64,000 bases of DNA, taken from contig NZ_JACCFW010000001.1 in NCBI RefSeq assembly GCF_013410455.1, positions 1,690,929-1,754,928 of the forward strand, given 5' to 3'. The stretch's first letter is position 1, and each line of letters begins with the position of its first letter. The notes beneath the pieces were generated by a model that saw only the letters and a list, made by a program, of their open reading frames with translations, searched no databases and was not told the origin of the DNA. Below, piece after piece: positions 19,293-28,022 of this stretch. This DNA comes from Allobranchiibius huperziae (GTDB lineage Bacteria; Actinomycetota; Actinomycetes; Actinomycetales; Dermatophilaceae). Position numbers and translations under genes: made by a program.

Positions 19293-20273
19293 GTGCGCCG
19301 CACTGCCGTCCGCCTGCTCAGCATCACCGCCGTTCCGCTCGTCCTGCTCACAGGATGCGGCAGCGACTCAAAACCCAAGACGGCGACGTCGCTCAGCGAC
19401 CTCACGGTCAACACGTCGAACGCCGACAAGCCGACGGTCACCATCCCCAAGGGGGGATTCAAGGCGGGCAGCCAGACCGCGACCCAGGTGCTGACGCAGG
19501 GGACCGGCCCGACCATCGGCGCCAAGCAGATCGCGTACGTCGACTACGTGGCCTACAACGCCACGAAGAACAAGCAGCTGGTCAGCACCTTCGGGCAGCG
19601 CTTCGTGCCGATCCCGTTGGCGGACACCACCCAGCTCCCGGGCCTGGTGAAGTCGCTCGTCGGCAAGAAGGTCGGCACGACGCAGAAGGTCGCGATCCCG
19701 GCGTCGCAGGGCTTCGGGTCGGCCGGAAACAGCACGCTCGGCGTCTCGGCCACCGACACGTTGGTCTTCTACATCAAGATCGACGGCGCGGCGGACGCGC
19801 TCACCCAGCCGACAGGTACCCAGGCCACCCCGCAGGACGGCTTCAAGGTGTCGGTGCCGGCGGGCACGAACAAGCAGGCCACGATCACCGTCCCGGCCAC
19901 CGCGCCGAAGACGCTTCTCATCCAGCCCCTCATCAAGGGCTCCGGCATCAAGACCGCCACCGGCGACTTCGTGACGGTCAGCTACACCGGCGTCAACCTG
20001 CGCACCAAGAAGGTCTTCGACGCCAGCGCCAAGACCGGCCAGCCCGCGACCTTCCAGCTCTCGACGGGTGCGATCGCCGGTTTCGTCAAGGGCCTCACCG
20101 GTCAGACGGTCGGCAGCCGCGTCCTCATCTCGATCCCGCCGGCCGACGGCTACGGCAGCGCCGGACAGGCCCAGGCGGGCATCAAGGGCACCGACACGAT
20201 CGCGTTCGTCGTCGACATCCTGGCGATCGTCCCGCAGCCCCCGCAGCAGCAACAGCAGTCCGGCGGCAACTGA
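19293..20273 (+). CDS. Lipoprotein with two FKBP-type peptidyl-prolyl isomerase domains
   Basis: 326 residues from a GTG at 19293, with GAGG at 19281-19284. The signal VRRTAVRLLSITAVPLVLLTGC ends in the lipobox LLTG|C22, so the protein should be lipid-anchored outside the membrane. Two FKBP-like domains follow: about 60-170, with the degenerate motif GFGSAGNSTLG, and about 200-315, with the better conserved VTVSYTGVN, FVKGLTGQTVGSRVLISIPPADGYG and DTIAFVVDIL. The tail is Gln-rich. It probably assists folding of exported proteins. A TAGGGT -10-like box lies at 19250-19255. Confidence 0.9.
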   Translation: MRRTAVRLLSITAVPLVLLTGCGSDSKPKTATSLSDLTVNTSNADKPTVTIPKGGFKAGSQTATQVLTQGTGPTIGAKQIAYVDYVAYNATKNKQLVSTFGQRFVPIPLADTTQLPGLVKSLVGKKVGTTQKVAIPASQGFGSAGNSTLGVSATDTLVFYIKIDGAADALTQPTGTQATPQDGFKVSVPAGTNKQATITVPATAPKTLLIQPLIKGSGIKTATGDFVTVSYTGVNLRTKKVFDASAKTGQPATFQLSTGAIAGFVKGLTGQTVGSRVLISIPPADGYGSAGQAQAGIKGTDTIAFVVDILAIVPQPPQQQQQSGGN

Positions 20274-20318
20274 CGCCCGTCGCGACCCCGCCGTCACCGA
20301 AACGCCAGAGAGGCCACC

Positions 20319-20738
20319 ATGCCGTTCGACTCCACCACCACCAAGCCCGAGGTCGACTTCCCGGGTGACACCCCGCCGACCGACCTGGTCATCGAGGACA
20401 TCACCGAGGGTGACGGCAACGAGGCCAACTCCGGCGACACCATCGAGGCGCACTACGTCGGCGTCGCGTGGTCGACCGGCGAGGAGTTCGACTCCTCCTG
20501 GGACCGCGGCGAACCCCTGCGGTTCCAGGTGGGCGTGGGTCAGGTCATCAGCGGCTGGGACGAGGGCATCGTCGGCATGCGCGCGGGCGGTCGCCGCAAG
20601 CTGACCATCCCGCCGCAGATGGGTTACGGCGAGCGTGGCGCCGGCGACGCCATCAAGCCGGGGGAGACCCTGATCTTCGTGGTCGACCTGGTCAGCACCA
20701 ACCGACCCGGTGCGGGTGCGGCGTTCGGTATCGGCTGA
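20319..20738 (+). CDS. FKBP-type peptidyl-prolyl cis-trans isomerase, cytoplasmic
   Basis: 139 residues, a single FKBP domain with HYVGVAWSTGEEFDSSWDRG, the active-site strand VISGWDEGIVGMRAGGRRKL, IPPQMGYGERGAG and a final ETLIFVVDLV. It has no signal peptide, so it should act in the cytoplasm. GAGAGG precedes the ATG with good spacing. It lies 45 bp downstream of the lipoprotein FKBP gene, in the same order seen between pafA and pafB in related actinobacteria. A perfect hairpin follows. Confidence 0.94.
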   Translation: MPFDSTTTKPEVDFPGDTPPTDLVIEDITEGDGNEANSGDTIEAHYVGVAWSTGEEFDSSWDRGEPLRFQVGVGQVISGWDEGIVGMRAGGRRKLTIPPQMGYGERGAGDAIKPGETLIFVVDLVSTNRPGAGAAFGIG

Positions 20739-20768
20739 CCGACCTGCACGCCTGAGCGGCGTACGACA

Positions 20769-20806
20769 CCGTCGAGCGGCATCCCTCCACGGATGCCGCT
20801 CGACGG
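20769..20806 (+). terminator. Intrinsic-type terminator hairpin after the FKBP gene
   Basis: Perfect 16-bp arms CCGTCGAGCGGCATCC (20769-20784) and GGATGCCGCTCGACGG (20791-20806) enclose a 6-nt loop and are followed by TTCTTCGTT. It lies between the FKBP gene and a convergent small gene, so it can stop transcription from both sides. Confidence 0.85.
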
Positions 20807-20837
20807 TTCTTCGTTGGGCTCAGGCAGGAAGCGGTGG

Positions 20838-21083
20838 TCACAGGAGGATCGCGACGAGCGGCGCGAGCACCACGGCCACCGAGACCACCAGCCCGATCCA
20901 GGCGAGGACGCGGTGGAACCTGTTGTCCGCGCGCAGATTGCTCGCCAGCTGCAGCTCGGGTGCCACCCAGGGCGACAGGCCCATCCGGCGGGCGTCCGGC
21001 GGCAGCTCGTTCGCACGCCACACCGGAGTGCCGGGCGACCACGGCGGGGTCGGCTCGTCGGGCGCGGGGAAGACTCCGGGCAT
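20838..21083 (-). CDS. Small hypothetical membrane protein
   Basis: 81 residues from the ATG at 21083. The N-terminal half is Pro-rich and soluble (APDEPTPPWSPGTPVWRANE). The C-terminus is one membrane segment (about 59-80: VLAWIGLVVSVAVVLAPLVA). The frame stays open upstream and would add FACRVCHAEV, a possible CxxC knuckle, but no ATG, GTG or TTG start is available just there. TGAGGTC overlaps the spacing expected of a ribosome site. It is convergent with the FKBP gene and divergent from pafB. Function unknown. Confidence 0.55.
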   Translation of the reverse strand: MPGVFPAPDEPTPPWSPGTPVWRANELPPDARRMGLSPWVAPELQLASNLRADNRFHRVLAWIGLVVSVAVVLAPLVAILL

Positions 21084-21263
21084 GACCTCAGCGTGACAGA
21101 CGCGACACGCGAACCGGTCACCTTGGCGCAGATACGTCCGAAGGACACAGGTCGGCCTGTGCCTCTGGGACCCAGCTGTGTCACCGTCGAGCGGAGTTGC
21201 GGCCGCGCCGCGGGGCGAACATACGTGCGCACCTGCGGTGCGGGTGGGATAGCGTTGCCGCAC

Positions 21264-22244
21264 ATGAGCACCACCTCCCCGGCCGCCAAGACCGAGCGGC
21301 TGCTCAACCTGGTGATCTGCCTCCTCTACACGCGTCAGCCGCTGTCGAAGGCGCGGATCCGCGACGCCGTCCCGCAGTACGGGGAGACCGCGTCGACCGA
21401 GGCCTTCGACCGGATGTTCGAGCGCGACAAGGACGAGCTGCGCGACCTGGGCATCCCGTTGCGCACCGAGCCGCTGGACGCCTACTTCGACGACGAACCC
21501 GGCTACCGGATCGACCGTCGGGAGTACGCGCTGCCCGACATCGTCTTCGAGGCGGACGAGCTGGCCGTGCTCGGTCTGGCGAGCCGTACGTGGCAGCAGG
21601 CGAGCCTCGCCGGGGCCGCCTCGACCGCGATGCGCAAGCTGCAGGCGGCCGACGTCGAGCGTGACGCCGCCTCGATACTCGGCCTGGAGCCCCGCGTGCG
21701 CACGACGGAGGCATCCTTCACCCCGGTCAAGGATGCCGTCCTCGCCTGCCGACCGATCAGCTTCGACTACCGCAAATCCGATGGGGCCGTCAGCACTCGT
21801 CACCTGCAGCCCTGGGCGGTCACCAACTGGCACGGCCGTTGGTATGTCACCGGATTCGACACCGACCGCGGGGCTCCACGGGTCTTCCGGCTCGGTCGCA
21901 TCGACGGCGCCGTGAAGGCCACGGGACGCCCCGGCGCCTACCAGGTGCCGGACGACCACGACCCGCTGCGGATGATCGAGGGCGTCGAGGTCGAGCGCGA
22001 GCCGCAGCCTGCGGTGCTGCGGGTGCTGGTCGGTGCGGGCAACACGCTGCGCCGTCGGGCACGCACCGTGGGCGACATCGACGACCACTGGTCGCAGCTC
22101 GACGTCGACTTCACCGACACCGAGGTCTTCGCCGAGCAGATCTCCGGGTTCGGCCCGGCCGTGCGGGTCATCCATCCACCCGAGCTGACGCAGGCCGTCG
22201 TACGCCGTCTGCGGGCTGCCCGCGACGCCCAGGAGGCACGCTGA
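21264..22244 (+). CDS. pafB: PafB, WYL-domain subunit of the PafBC DNA-damage regulator
   Basis: 326 residues. The N-terminal winged helix (about 8-75, with TERLLNLVICLLYTRQPLSKARIRDAV) is followed by a linker and a WYL-type domain (about 145-240, with RPISFDYRK, HLQPWAVTNWHGRWYVTGFD and RVFRLGRI). A C-terminal WCX-like domain ends the protein. PafB and PafC together activate the LexA-independent DNA-damage response in mycobacteria. A TAGCGT box (21250-21255) sits 8 nt before the ATG, with no ribosome site, so the mRNA is probably leaderless. The stop overlaps the pafC start (TGATG). Confidence 0.95.
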   Translation: MSTTSPAAKTERLLNLVICLLYTRQPLSKARIRDAVPQYGETASTEAFDRMFERDKDELRDLGIPLRTEPLDAYFDDEPGYRIDRREYALPDIVFEADELAVLGLASRTWQQASLAGAASTAMRKLQAADVERDAASILGLEPRVRTTEASFTPVKDAVLACRPISFDYRKSDGAVSTRHLQPWAVTNWHGRWYVTGFDTDRGAPRVFRLGRIDGAVKATGRPGAYQVPDDHDPLRMIEGVEVEREPQPAVLRVLVGAGNTLRRRARTVGDIDDHWSQLDVDFTDTEVFAEQISGFGPAVRVIHPPELTQAVVRRLRAARDAQEAR

Positions 22245-23212
22245 TGGCCACTCCCGAGAGCGCGACCGCTCGCCTGTCGCGGTTGCTCACGATGGTTCCG
22301 TGGCTGGTGCACCGTCAGGGGATCGACATCGACGAGGCCGCCGCCGAGCTCGGCGTGCCCCGCGCGCAGATCGAGTCCGACCTCAGCCTGCTCTTCGTCT
22401 GCGGGACGCCGGGCCACCTGCCCGACGACCTGATCGAGGCCGAGTGGGAGGAGGGCCGGGTCTATCTGCGCAACGCCGACACCATCGCCCGACCCCTGCG
22501 GCTCGGCATCGACGAGGCGACCGCCCTGATCGTCGGCCTGCGGGCCCTGGCAGCCGTGCCGGGCCTGGGGGAGCGGGAGGCCGTCGACCGGGCTCTCGCC
22601 AAGCTCACCGAGGCGACCGGCGAGAGTGCCCAGGCGACCAGCCGGGTGCAGGTGACGCTGGCGGGGTCGGTTGCCGACGAAACGCTCGCCCTGGCGCGAG
22701 AGGCGCTGCGCGGGCATCGTCGGGTGCACCTGCGCTACCTGGTGGCCGCTCGCGACGAGGCCACCGAGCGGGACGTCGATCCGATGCGGGTGTTCAACAT
22801 CGACAGCCACTGGTACCTCGAGGGGTGGTGCCACCGCGCGCAGGATGTGCGGCTCTTCCGACTCGACCGGATCGAGACGATCACCCCGCTGGACGTGGAC
22901 GGCACACCGCCCGCGCAGGCCCGGGCCCGCGACCTGGACACCGACATCTTCACCCCGGCACCGGACGACCTGTCGGTGACCCTGGGACTCGCGCCGCAAG
23001 CTGCGTGGGTGGCGGAGTACTACCCGGTGCAGGACCGCACCCAGGCCGCCGACGGCACCCTGACGGTCACGCTGCGCACCGCCGACAGCACATGGGTGCG
23101 CAACCTGGTCTGGCGACTCGCCGGCGGGGCCTGGGTCATCGAGCCGCACTCGCTGCGCGAGGAGGTCCGCGCGGGGGCGGACGAGGCGCTCGCGGCGTAC
23201 GAGGAGAGCTGA
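22244..23212 (+). CDS. pafC: PafC, WYL-domain partner of PafB
   Basis: 322 residues. The N-terminal winged helix contains ATARLSRLLTMVPWLVHRQ and IDIDEAAAELGVPRAQIESDL. The WYL domain follows at about 165-220, with VHLRYLVAARDEATERDVDP and DSHWYLEGWCHRAQDVRLF, then a WCX domain. It overlaps pafB by one base (TGATG) and has AGGAGG 11 nt upstream inside pafB, so both subunits are made together. PafBC is thought to sense a nucleic-acid ligand through the WYL domains. Confidence 0.95.
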   Translation: MATPESATARLSRLLTMVPWLVHRQGIDIDEAAAELGVPRAQIESDLSLLFVCGTPGHLPDDLIEAEWEEGRVYLRNADTIARPLRLGIDEATALIVGLRALAAVPGLGEREAVDRALAKLTEATGESAQATSRVQVTLAGSVADETLALAREALRGHRRVHLRYLVAARDEATERDVDPMRVFNIDSHWYLEGWCHRAQDVRLFRLDRIETITPLDVDGTPPAQARARDLDTDIFTPAPDDLSVTLGLAPQAAWVAEYYPVQDRTQAADGTLTVTLRTADSTWVRNLVWRLAGGAWVIEPHSLREEVRAGADEALAAYEES

Positions 23213-23311
23213 TTCCCGCCGAGACAGACCACCGGCATCTCCGAGGAGTGACCAGGCGGGTCGCGTACAGTGGAGACCGCTGCACCACCCTCGACCTGAA
23301 GGATCCTCCTG

Positions 23312-23641
23312 ATGCGTAACTTGTTCGACGGCTGGCACATCGTGGTCCTCGCTGTCGTCATCCTCCTGCTCTTCGGGTGGAAGAAGATGCCCGACATGGC
23401 CCGCAGCTTCGGCCGCTCCGCACGCATCCTGCGCTCGGAGATGGACGAGATGAAGAACGACAAGAAGTCCGAGGCCGCCGGCCAAACGGTCAAGGGCCAG
23501 GCCACCACGCCGCCCGCCACACCTGCTGCCGCCCCGCCCCCCGCGCCTGCTGCCACTCCGCAGGCTCCGGCCGCCGGCACGACGCCGACGGTGCCGGAGA
23601 CCCCCGCGCAGCACCCGGCAGACCACAACACCTCCGCCTGA
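23312..23641 (+). CDS. tatA: Sec-independent translocase protein TatA
   Basis: 109 residues. An N-terminal membrane helix (about 7-22) is followed by the hinge FGWKKMPDMARSFGRSARIL, which contains the amphipathic helix, and then a long Pro/Ala-rich cytoplasmic tail. The Phe-Gly after the membrane helix is the conserved TatA motif. AAGGATCC stands before the ATG. A TACAGT -10-like box at 23266-23271 gives it its own promoter within the pafBC-tatAC cluster. It works with TatC to move folded proteins. Confidence 0.93.
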   Translation: MRNLFDGWHIVVLAVVILLLFGWKKMPDMARSFGRSARILRSEMDEMKNDKKSEAAGQTVKGQATTPPATPAAAPPPAPAATPQAPAAGTTPTVPETPAQHPADHNTSA

Positions 23642-23671
23642 CACGTCGCGCAGCGGGGCATCTGAGACTTC

Positions 23672-24493
23672 ATGGCCGTACTGGGCCGTAAGGACAATCC
23701 GGAAGGTCGGATGTCCCTGGGGGAGCACTTCCGGGAGTTCCGTCGGCGTGCGCTCATCGCGGCCGTCGCGGTCGCCATCGGTGCGGTGGTCGGTTGGCTG
23801 AAGTTCCACACCGTCTACCAGTGGATGATCGATCCGCTGCTGGACGCGGCCCGCGATCGCCACGTGCCCGCCTCCCGAGTGAGCACCAACTTCGGCCGCG
23901 GCGTCGGCGACGCCTTCAGCATCAAGTTGAAGGTGTCGCTCTGGCTCGGTTTCATCCTCGCCAGCCCCGTGTGGCTGTGGGAGATCTGGGCCTTCCTGGC
24001 ACCCGGCCTCACCCGCAAGGAGAAGCGGGTCGGCGCGGCGTTCATTCTCTCGGCCGTGCCGCTCTTCCTGATCGGCTGCTGGGTCGCGACCCGCACCATT
24101 CCCAACGCCGTGGTCTTCCTCGTCGGCCAGACGCCCAAGCAGGGCACGAACTTCATCGACGCGCAGACCTACATCGCGTTCATCACCAAGTTCGTCCTGG
24201 CGTTCGGGCTGGCCTTCCTGCTCCCGGTCTTCCTGGTGGGCCTCAACGGGATTCGGGTGCTACCGGCCCGGGTGATGCTCAAGGGCTGGCGGATCGCGAC
24301 GATGCTGATCTTCGTCTTCGCCGCCGTGATGAGCCCCAGTCCGGACGCCTGGTCGATGCTCGCCCTGGCCTTCCCGATGGTCGGTCTGTACTTCGCGGCC
24401 GTCGCCGTCTCGGCGTTCTTCGACCGGCGCCGCAAACAGGCCGAGCCGCGGGAATGGCTCGACGTGCCCGACGACGAGGCCTCCACGCTCTGA
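23672..24493 (+). CDS. tatC: Sec-independent translocase protein TatC
   Basis: 273 residues with six membrane segments. The N-terminal recognition motif is MSLGEHFREFRRR, the local version of H-L-x-E-L-R-x-R. Next come a large first outer loop and the segment LWLGFILASPVWLWEIWAFLAPGL, with the conserved Pro and Glu that bind the twin-arginine signal. The C-terminal tail is charged. It lies 30 bp after tatA. The window holds several candidate Tat substrates, including the proteins at 34686-36248 and 7606-8148. Confidence 0.95.
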   Translation: MAVLGRKDNPEGRMSLGEHFREFRRRALIAAVAVAIGAVVGWLKFHTVYQWMIDPLLDAARDRHVPASRVSTNFGRGVGDAFSIKLKVSLWLGFILASPVWLWEIWAFLAPGLTRKEKRVGAAFILSAVPLFLIGCWVATRTIPNAVVFLVGQTPKQGTNFIDAQTYIAFITKFVLAFGLAFLLPVFLVGLNGIRVLPARVMLKGWRIATMLIFVFAAVMSPSPDAWSMLALAFPMVGLYFAAVAVSAFFDRRRKQAEPREWLDVPDDEASTL

Positions 24494-24520
24494 TCCACCG
24501 GCAGGGCTAGCCTTCGAGAC

Positions 24521-27313
24521 ATGTCCAGCTCGGCAACTTCGCAGCCCTCGCGCGCCCCGCGCCGGATCGACGGTTCACACCTGCGACGGTTCGCCGACGG
24601 GTACGACTTCCCGTTCGACGACTTCCAGCGCCAGGCCCTGGTCGCCGTCCAGGAGGGCCGCCGCAGCGTGCTCGTCGCCGCGCCGACCGGGTCGGGCAAG
24701 ACGCTGGTCGGCGAGTTCGCGGCGTACCTGGCGCTGCAGACCGGCACCAAGACCTTCTACACGACGCCGATCAAGGCGCTGTCGAACCAGAAGTACGCCG
24801 ACCTGGTCGCCCGGCACGGCGCCGACAAGGTCGGACTGCTGACCGGCGACTCCTCCATCAACGGCGAGGCGCCGGTGGTCGTGATGACCACCGAGGTGCT
24901 GCGCAACATGATCTACGCCGGGTCGGACACCCTGCGCGGGCTCGGCTACGTCGTGATGGACGAGGTGCACTACCTCGCCGACCGCTTCCGCGGTGCCGTG
25001 TGGGAGGAGGTCATCATCCAGCTGCCGGACGACGTGCAGCTCGTGTCGCTGTCGGCGACGGTCAGCAACGCCGAGGAGTTCGGGGAGTGGCTCGGCACGG
25101 TCCGCGGCGACACCGAGCTGATCGTCGAGGAGACCCGCCCGGTGCCGCTATGGCAGCACATGATGGTCGGGCCGAGCATCCTGGACCTCTTCGTCGACGA
25201 CGAGAACAGTGACCGTCTGCGACTCAATCCTGAGCTGCTGCAACGTATCTCGCAGTTCGACGCGAAGACCGACCGGCACGGACGCCGAGAGGACGCCGGG
25301 GGACCGAAGGGTCGGCGGGGCAACCAGCGTCGCGGCCGCGCCCACGACGGGCCCGTGCGCTCGGGCCGGCCCAGCCGCGGACCCAGCAGGGCCGAGGTCA
25401 TCGACGCACTCGACCGCGCCGGACTGCTTCCCGCCATCACCTTCATCTTCAGCCGCGCCGGCTGCGACGCGGCGGTCACGCAACTGCTCTCCTGGGGCAC
25501 CCGGCTCATCCCGGCCGCCGAGGGCGAGCGGATCCGGCAACTGGTGCAGGAGCGCGTCTCCTACCTGCCCGAGGAGGATCTGGGCGTCCTCGGCTACTGG
25601 GACTTCGTGGAGGGGCTGGGTCGCGGGTTCGCCGCGCACCACGCCGGGATGCTGCCGACGTTCCGCGAGATCGTCGAGGAGCTGTTCACCGAGGGCCGCA
25701 TCAAGGCGGTCTTCGCGACCGAGACGCTCGCGCTCGGCATCAACATGCCCGCGCGCACCGTCGTCCTGGAGCGACTGGTGAAGTACAACGGCGAGACGCA
25801 CGCGGACATCACGCCAGGGGAGTACACCCAGCTCACCGGCCGAGCGGGCCGCCGGGGCATCGACTACGAGGGCCACGCCGTCGTGCTCTACAACCGCGGC
25901 CTGGACCCCCACGAGGTGGGCGGCCTGGCCTCGACCCGCACCTACCCCCTGCGGTCCAGCTTCGTGCCCACCTCCAACATGGCGGTCAACCTGGTGGACC
26001 AGGTCGGCCGTCCCGCGGCGCGAGAGCTGCTGCTGCAGTCGTTCGCCCAGTTCCAGGCCGACACGTCCGTGGTCGGCGTCGGGACGGCCGTACGCCGCAA
26101 CGAGGAGGCCCTGGAGGGCTACACCGAGGCGATGCGCTGCCACCTGGGCGACTTCGCGCAGTACGCCGCGTTGCGCCGCGAACTGTCGGACCTGCAGAAG
26201 GCCGCCGTACGCCGCCGCGCCGCCAGCCGCCGAGCGGAGACCGCCGTGTCGCTGGAGGCGCTCAAGCCCGGCGACGTGGTGCAGGTGCCGTCGGGCCGCC
26301 GCCAGGGCCTGGCCATCGTGATCCAGGCCAACGTCGGCGGCCGCCGCGGCAGCGCCGAGCCGATGATCCTGACCCAGGACGCTCAGGTGCGCCGTCTGGA
26401 GGACAGCGACCTCGACGGACCGATCGCGGCGTTCACCACGCTCCCGATCCCCAAGGGCTTCCACTCCCGCAACCCCAAGGCCCGTCGTGACCTGGCGGCC
26501 ACGCTGCGCGCCAAGGTGCCCGAGGGGATGGCCGAGCGCGCAGCGAAGGCGAACGCCCCGGAGCCCGACGAGCAGACCCAGGCCGACGTGGAGCGCCTGC
26601 GCCGCCGGTTGCACGATCACCCCTGCGACCGGTGCGAGCACCGTGAGGAGCACGCCCGCTGGGCCGAGCGGTGGTGGCGACTGCGCCGGGAGACCGACGG
26701 CCTGCAGCGCAAGGTGTCCGGGCGCACCCAGACCGTCGCCGCCACCTTCGACCGCATCTGCGACCTGCTCGCCGAGTTGGGCTACCTGACCCCGGACGGC
26801 GAGAAGGTGACCGACGAGGGCCGGGTGCTGCAGCGCATCTACGCCGAGAAGGATCTGCTGGTCGCGGAGTGCCTGCGTCAGGACGTCTGGCGCAGGCTCG
26901 ACCCGCCGTCGCTCGTCGCGGTGGTGAGCTCGCTGATCCACCAGGCCCGCCGGGAGGGGGAGGGCGGCTCGGTGAAGGTGCCCAACGACCAGGTCGCCGA
27001 GGCCCTCGAGCACATGAACCGGCTCTGGGGCGAGTTGCACGACCGGCAGCTCGGCAAGCGGCTGACACCGACCGGCGAGCCGGACTCCGGGATCGCCTGG
27101 ATGATGCACCGGTGGGCCAGCGGCGGGCGCCTGGAGCTGGTGCTGCGCGACTCCGAGCTGTCGGCCGGCGACTTCGTGCGGCGCTGCAAGCAACTCGTGG
27201 ACCTGATGGACCAGATCCACGACGCGAGCTCGGACCCGCAGATGCGGCGTACGACGCGTGCCGGCATCGACGCGGTGCTGCGCGGAGTGGTGGCGGCCGA
27301 CCGGCTGGACTGA
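24521..27313 (+). CDS. helY: Ski2/Mtr4-like DEAD/H-box RNA helicase HelY
   Basis: 930 residues. Motif I is APTGSGKT (54-61). Motif II is DEVH (147-150). Motif III is SLSATVSN. Motifs V and VI, including ALGINMPARTVV and TGRAGRRG, lie at about 400-445. A basic insert (about 245-290, rich in Arg and Gly) splits the two RecA domains, and a long C-terminal region contains the DSHCT-like domain (about 780-920). Mycobacterial HelY lies beside tatC in the same order. It probably unwinds structured RNA during turnover. TAGCCT at 24508-24513, 7 nt from the ATG, suggests a leaderless mRNA. Confidence 0.93.
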   Translation: MSSSATSQPSRAPRRIDGSHLRRFADGYDFPFDDFQRQALVAVQEGRRSVLVAAPTGSGKTLVGEFAAYLALQTGTKTFYTTPIKALSNQKYADLVARHGADKVGLLTGDSSINGEAPVVVMTTEVLRNMIYAGSDTLRGLGYVVMDEVHYLADRFRGAVWEEVIIQLPDDVQLVSLSATVSNAEEFGEWLGTVRGDTELIVEETRPVPLWQHMMVGPSILDLFVDDENSDRLRLNPELLQRISQFDAKTDRHGRREDAGGPKGRRGNQRRGRAHDGPVRSGRPSRGPSRAEVIDALDRAGLLPAITFIFSRAGCDAAVTQLLSWGTRLIPAAEGERIRQLVQERVSYLPEEDLGVLGYWDFVEGLGRGFAAHHAGMLPTFREIVEELFTEGRIKAVFATETLALGINMPARTVVLERLVKYNGETHADITPGEYTQLTGRAGRRGIDYEGHAVVLYNRGLDPHEVGGLASTRTYPLRSSFVPTSNMAVNLVDQVGRPAARELLLQSFAQFQADTSVVGVGTAVRRNEEALEGYTEAMRCHLGDFAQYAALRRELSDLQKAAVRRRAASRRAETAVSLEALKPGDVVQVPSGRRQGLAIVIQANVGGRRGSAEPMILTQDAQVRRLEDSDLDGPIAAFTTLPIPKGFHSRNPKARRDLAATLRAKVPEGMAERAAKANAPEPDEQTQADVERLRRRLHDHPCDRCEHREEHARWAERWWRLRRETDGLQRKVSGRTQTVAATFDRICDLLAELGYLTPDGEKVTDEGRVLQRIYAEKDLLVAECLRQDVWRRLDPPSLVAVVSSLIHQARREGEGGSVKVPNDQVAEALEHMNRLWGELHDRQLGKRLTPTGEPDSGIAWMMHRWASGGRLELVLRDSELSAGDFVRRCKQLVDLMDQIHDASSDPQMRRTTRAGIDAVLRGVVAADRLD

Positions 27314-27406
27314 CGCGCCGCCCCTACGTCAGCACCGTCCTGGCGTCGGCGCCGCAAATGCGCTGACAATCGGGGGAGTGGGATCGGGTCGTGGCAGGAT
27401 GCGGCC

Positions 27407-27949
27407 ATGTCCTTCTCGCCGAAGCACCTGACCCAGGGTGAGCGCGTCGAACTCGAGCTGCACACCCACATCAAGGCCATCGTCCTTCCGCTGATCATCC
27501 TGGTCGTCGCGACCGTGGCGGCTCTCGCGGGCGCGGTGTACTGGGACAACCAGTGGGGTCGCCTCGCCATCGGGGTCGTCTGGCTGCTGGTCGTGATCGT
27601 CTTCGTGCTGGCGCCGGTGTGGCGGTGGCGGGCGACGTTCTACGTCATCACCAACCGCCGGCTGATCACGCGGACCGGGATCGTGAGCAAGTCGGGCCGC
27701 GACATCCCGCTCTACCGCATCTCGGACGTTGCCTACGACAAGGGCCCGCTGGACCGCATCCTCGGCTGCGGCACCCTCATCGTCTCGGACGCCTCGGACC
27801 AGGCCGGTCTTCAACTGCACGACGTGCCCCATGTGGAGGACGTCCAGGTGCGGCTCAACGAGCTGCTCTTCCAGCACGACAACGGCACCGACGACGAGGG
27901 CACCTTCCCGCCGGGCGACCCGCGCGGAGACCGCCGCCGCGCCTACTGA
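27407..27949 (+). CDS. Bacterial PH-domain (bPH2/DUF304) membrane protein
   Basis: 180 residues. Two membrane helices (about 22-44 and 50-70) precede a PH-like domain (about 75-150) with ATFYVITNRRLITRTGIVSKSGRDIPLYRISDV and GTLIVSDASDQAGLQLHDVP, the hallmarks of the family. The tail is acidic. The role is unknown; such proteins are membrane-anchored and may bind lipids or partners. It is followed by a perfect hairpin. Confidence 0.88.
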   Translation: MSFSPKHLTQGERVELELHTHIKAIVLPLIILVVATVAALAGAVYWDNQWGRLAIGVVWLLVVIVFVLAPVWRWRATFYVITNRRLITRTGIVSKSGRDIPLYRISDVAYDKGPLDRILGCGTLIVSDASDQAGLQLHDVPHVEDVQVRLNELLFQHDNGTDDEGTFPPGDPRGDRRRAY

Positions 27950-27950
27950 C

Positions 27951-27974
27951 GCTTCGCACCCGAGTGTGCGAAGC
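27951..27974 (+). terminator. Hairpin after the PH-domain gene
   Basis: Perfect arms GCTTCGCAC (27951-27959) and GTGCGAAGC (27966-27974) around a 6-nt loop begin immediately after the stop codon and lie between convergent genes. No T-tract follows, as is common in actinobacterial terminators. Confidence 0.7.
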
Positions 27975-28022
27975 CCTGCGGCGCCCGACGTGGGAGGAGT
28001 CCGGACGCCCGCGCGGGACGCC

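Noticed and set aside
25148-27220. 690-codon open frame opposite the helicase
   Set aside because: No domain, no ribosome site, and the composition mirrors the helicase codons; a shadow of helY.
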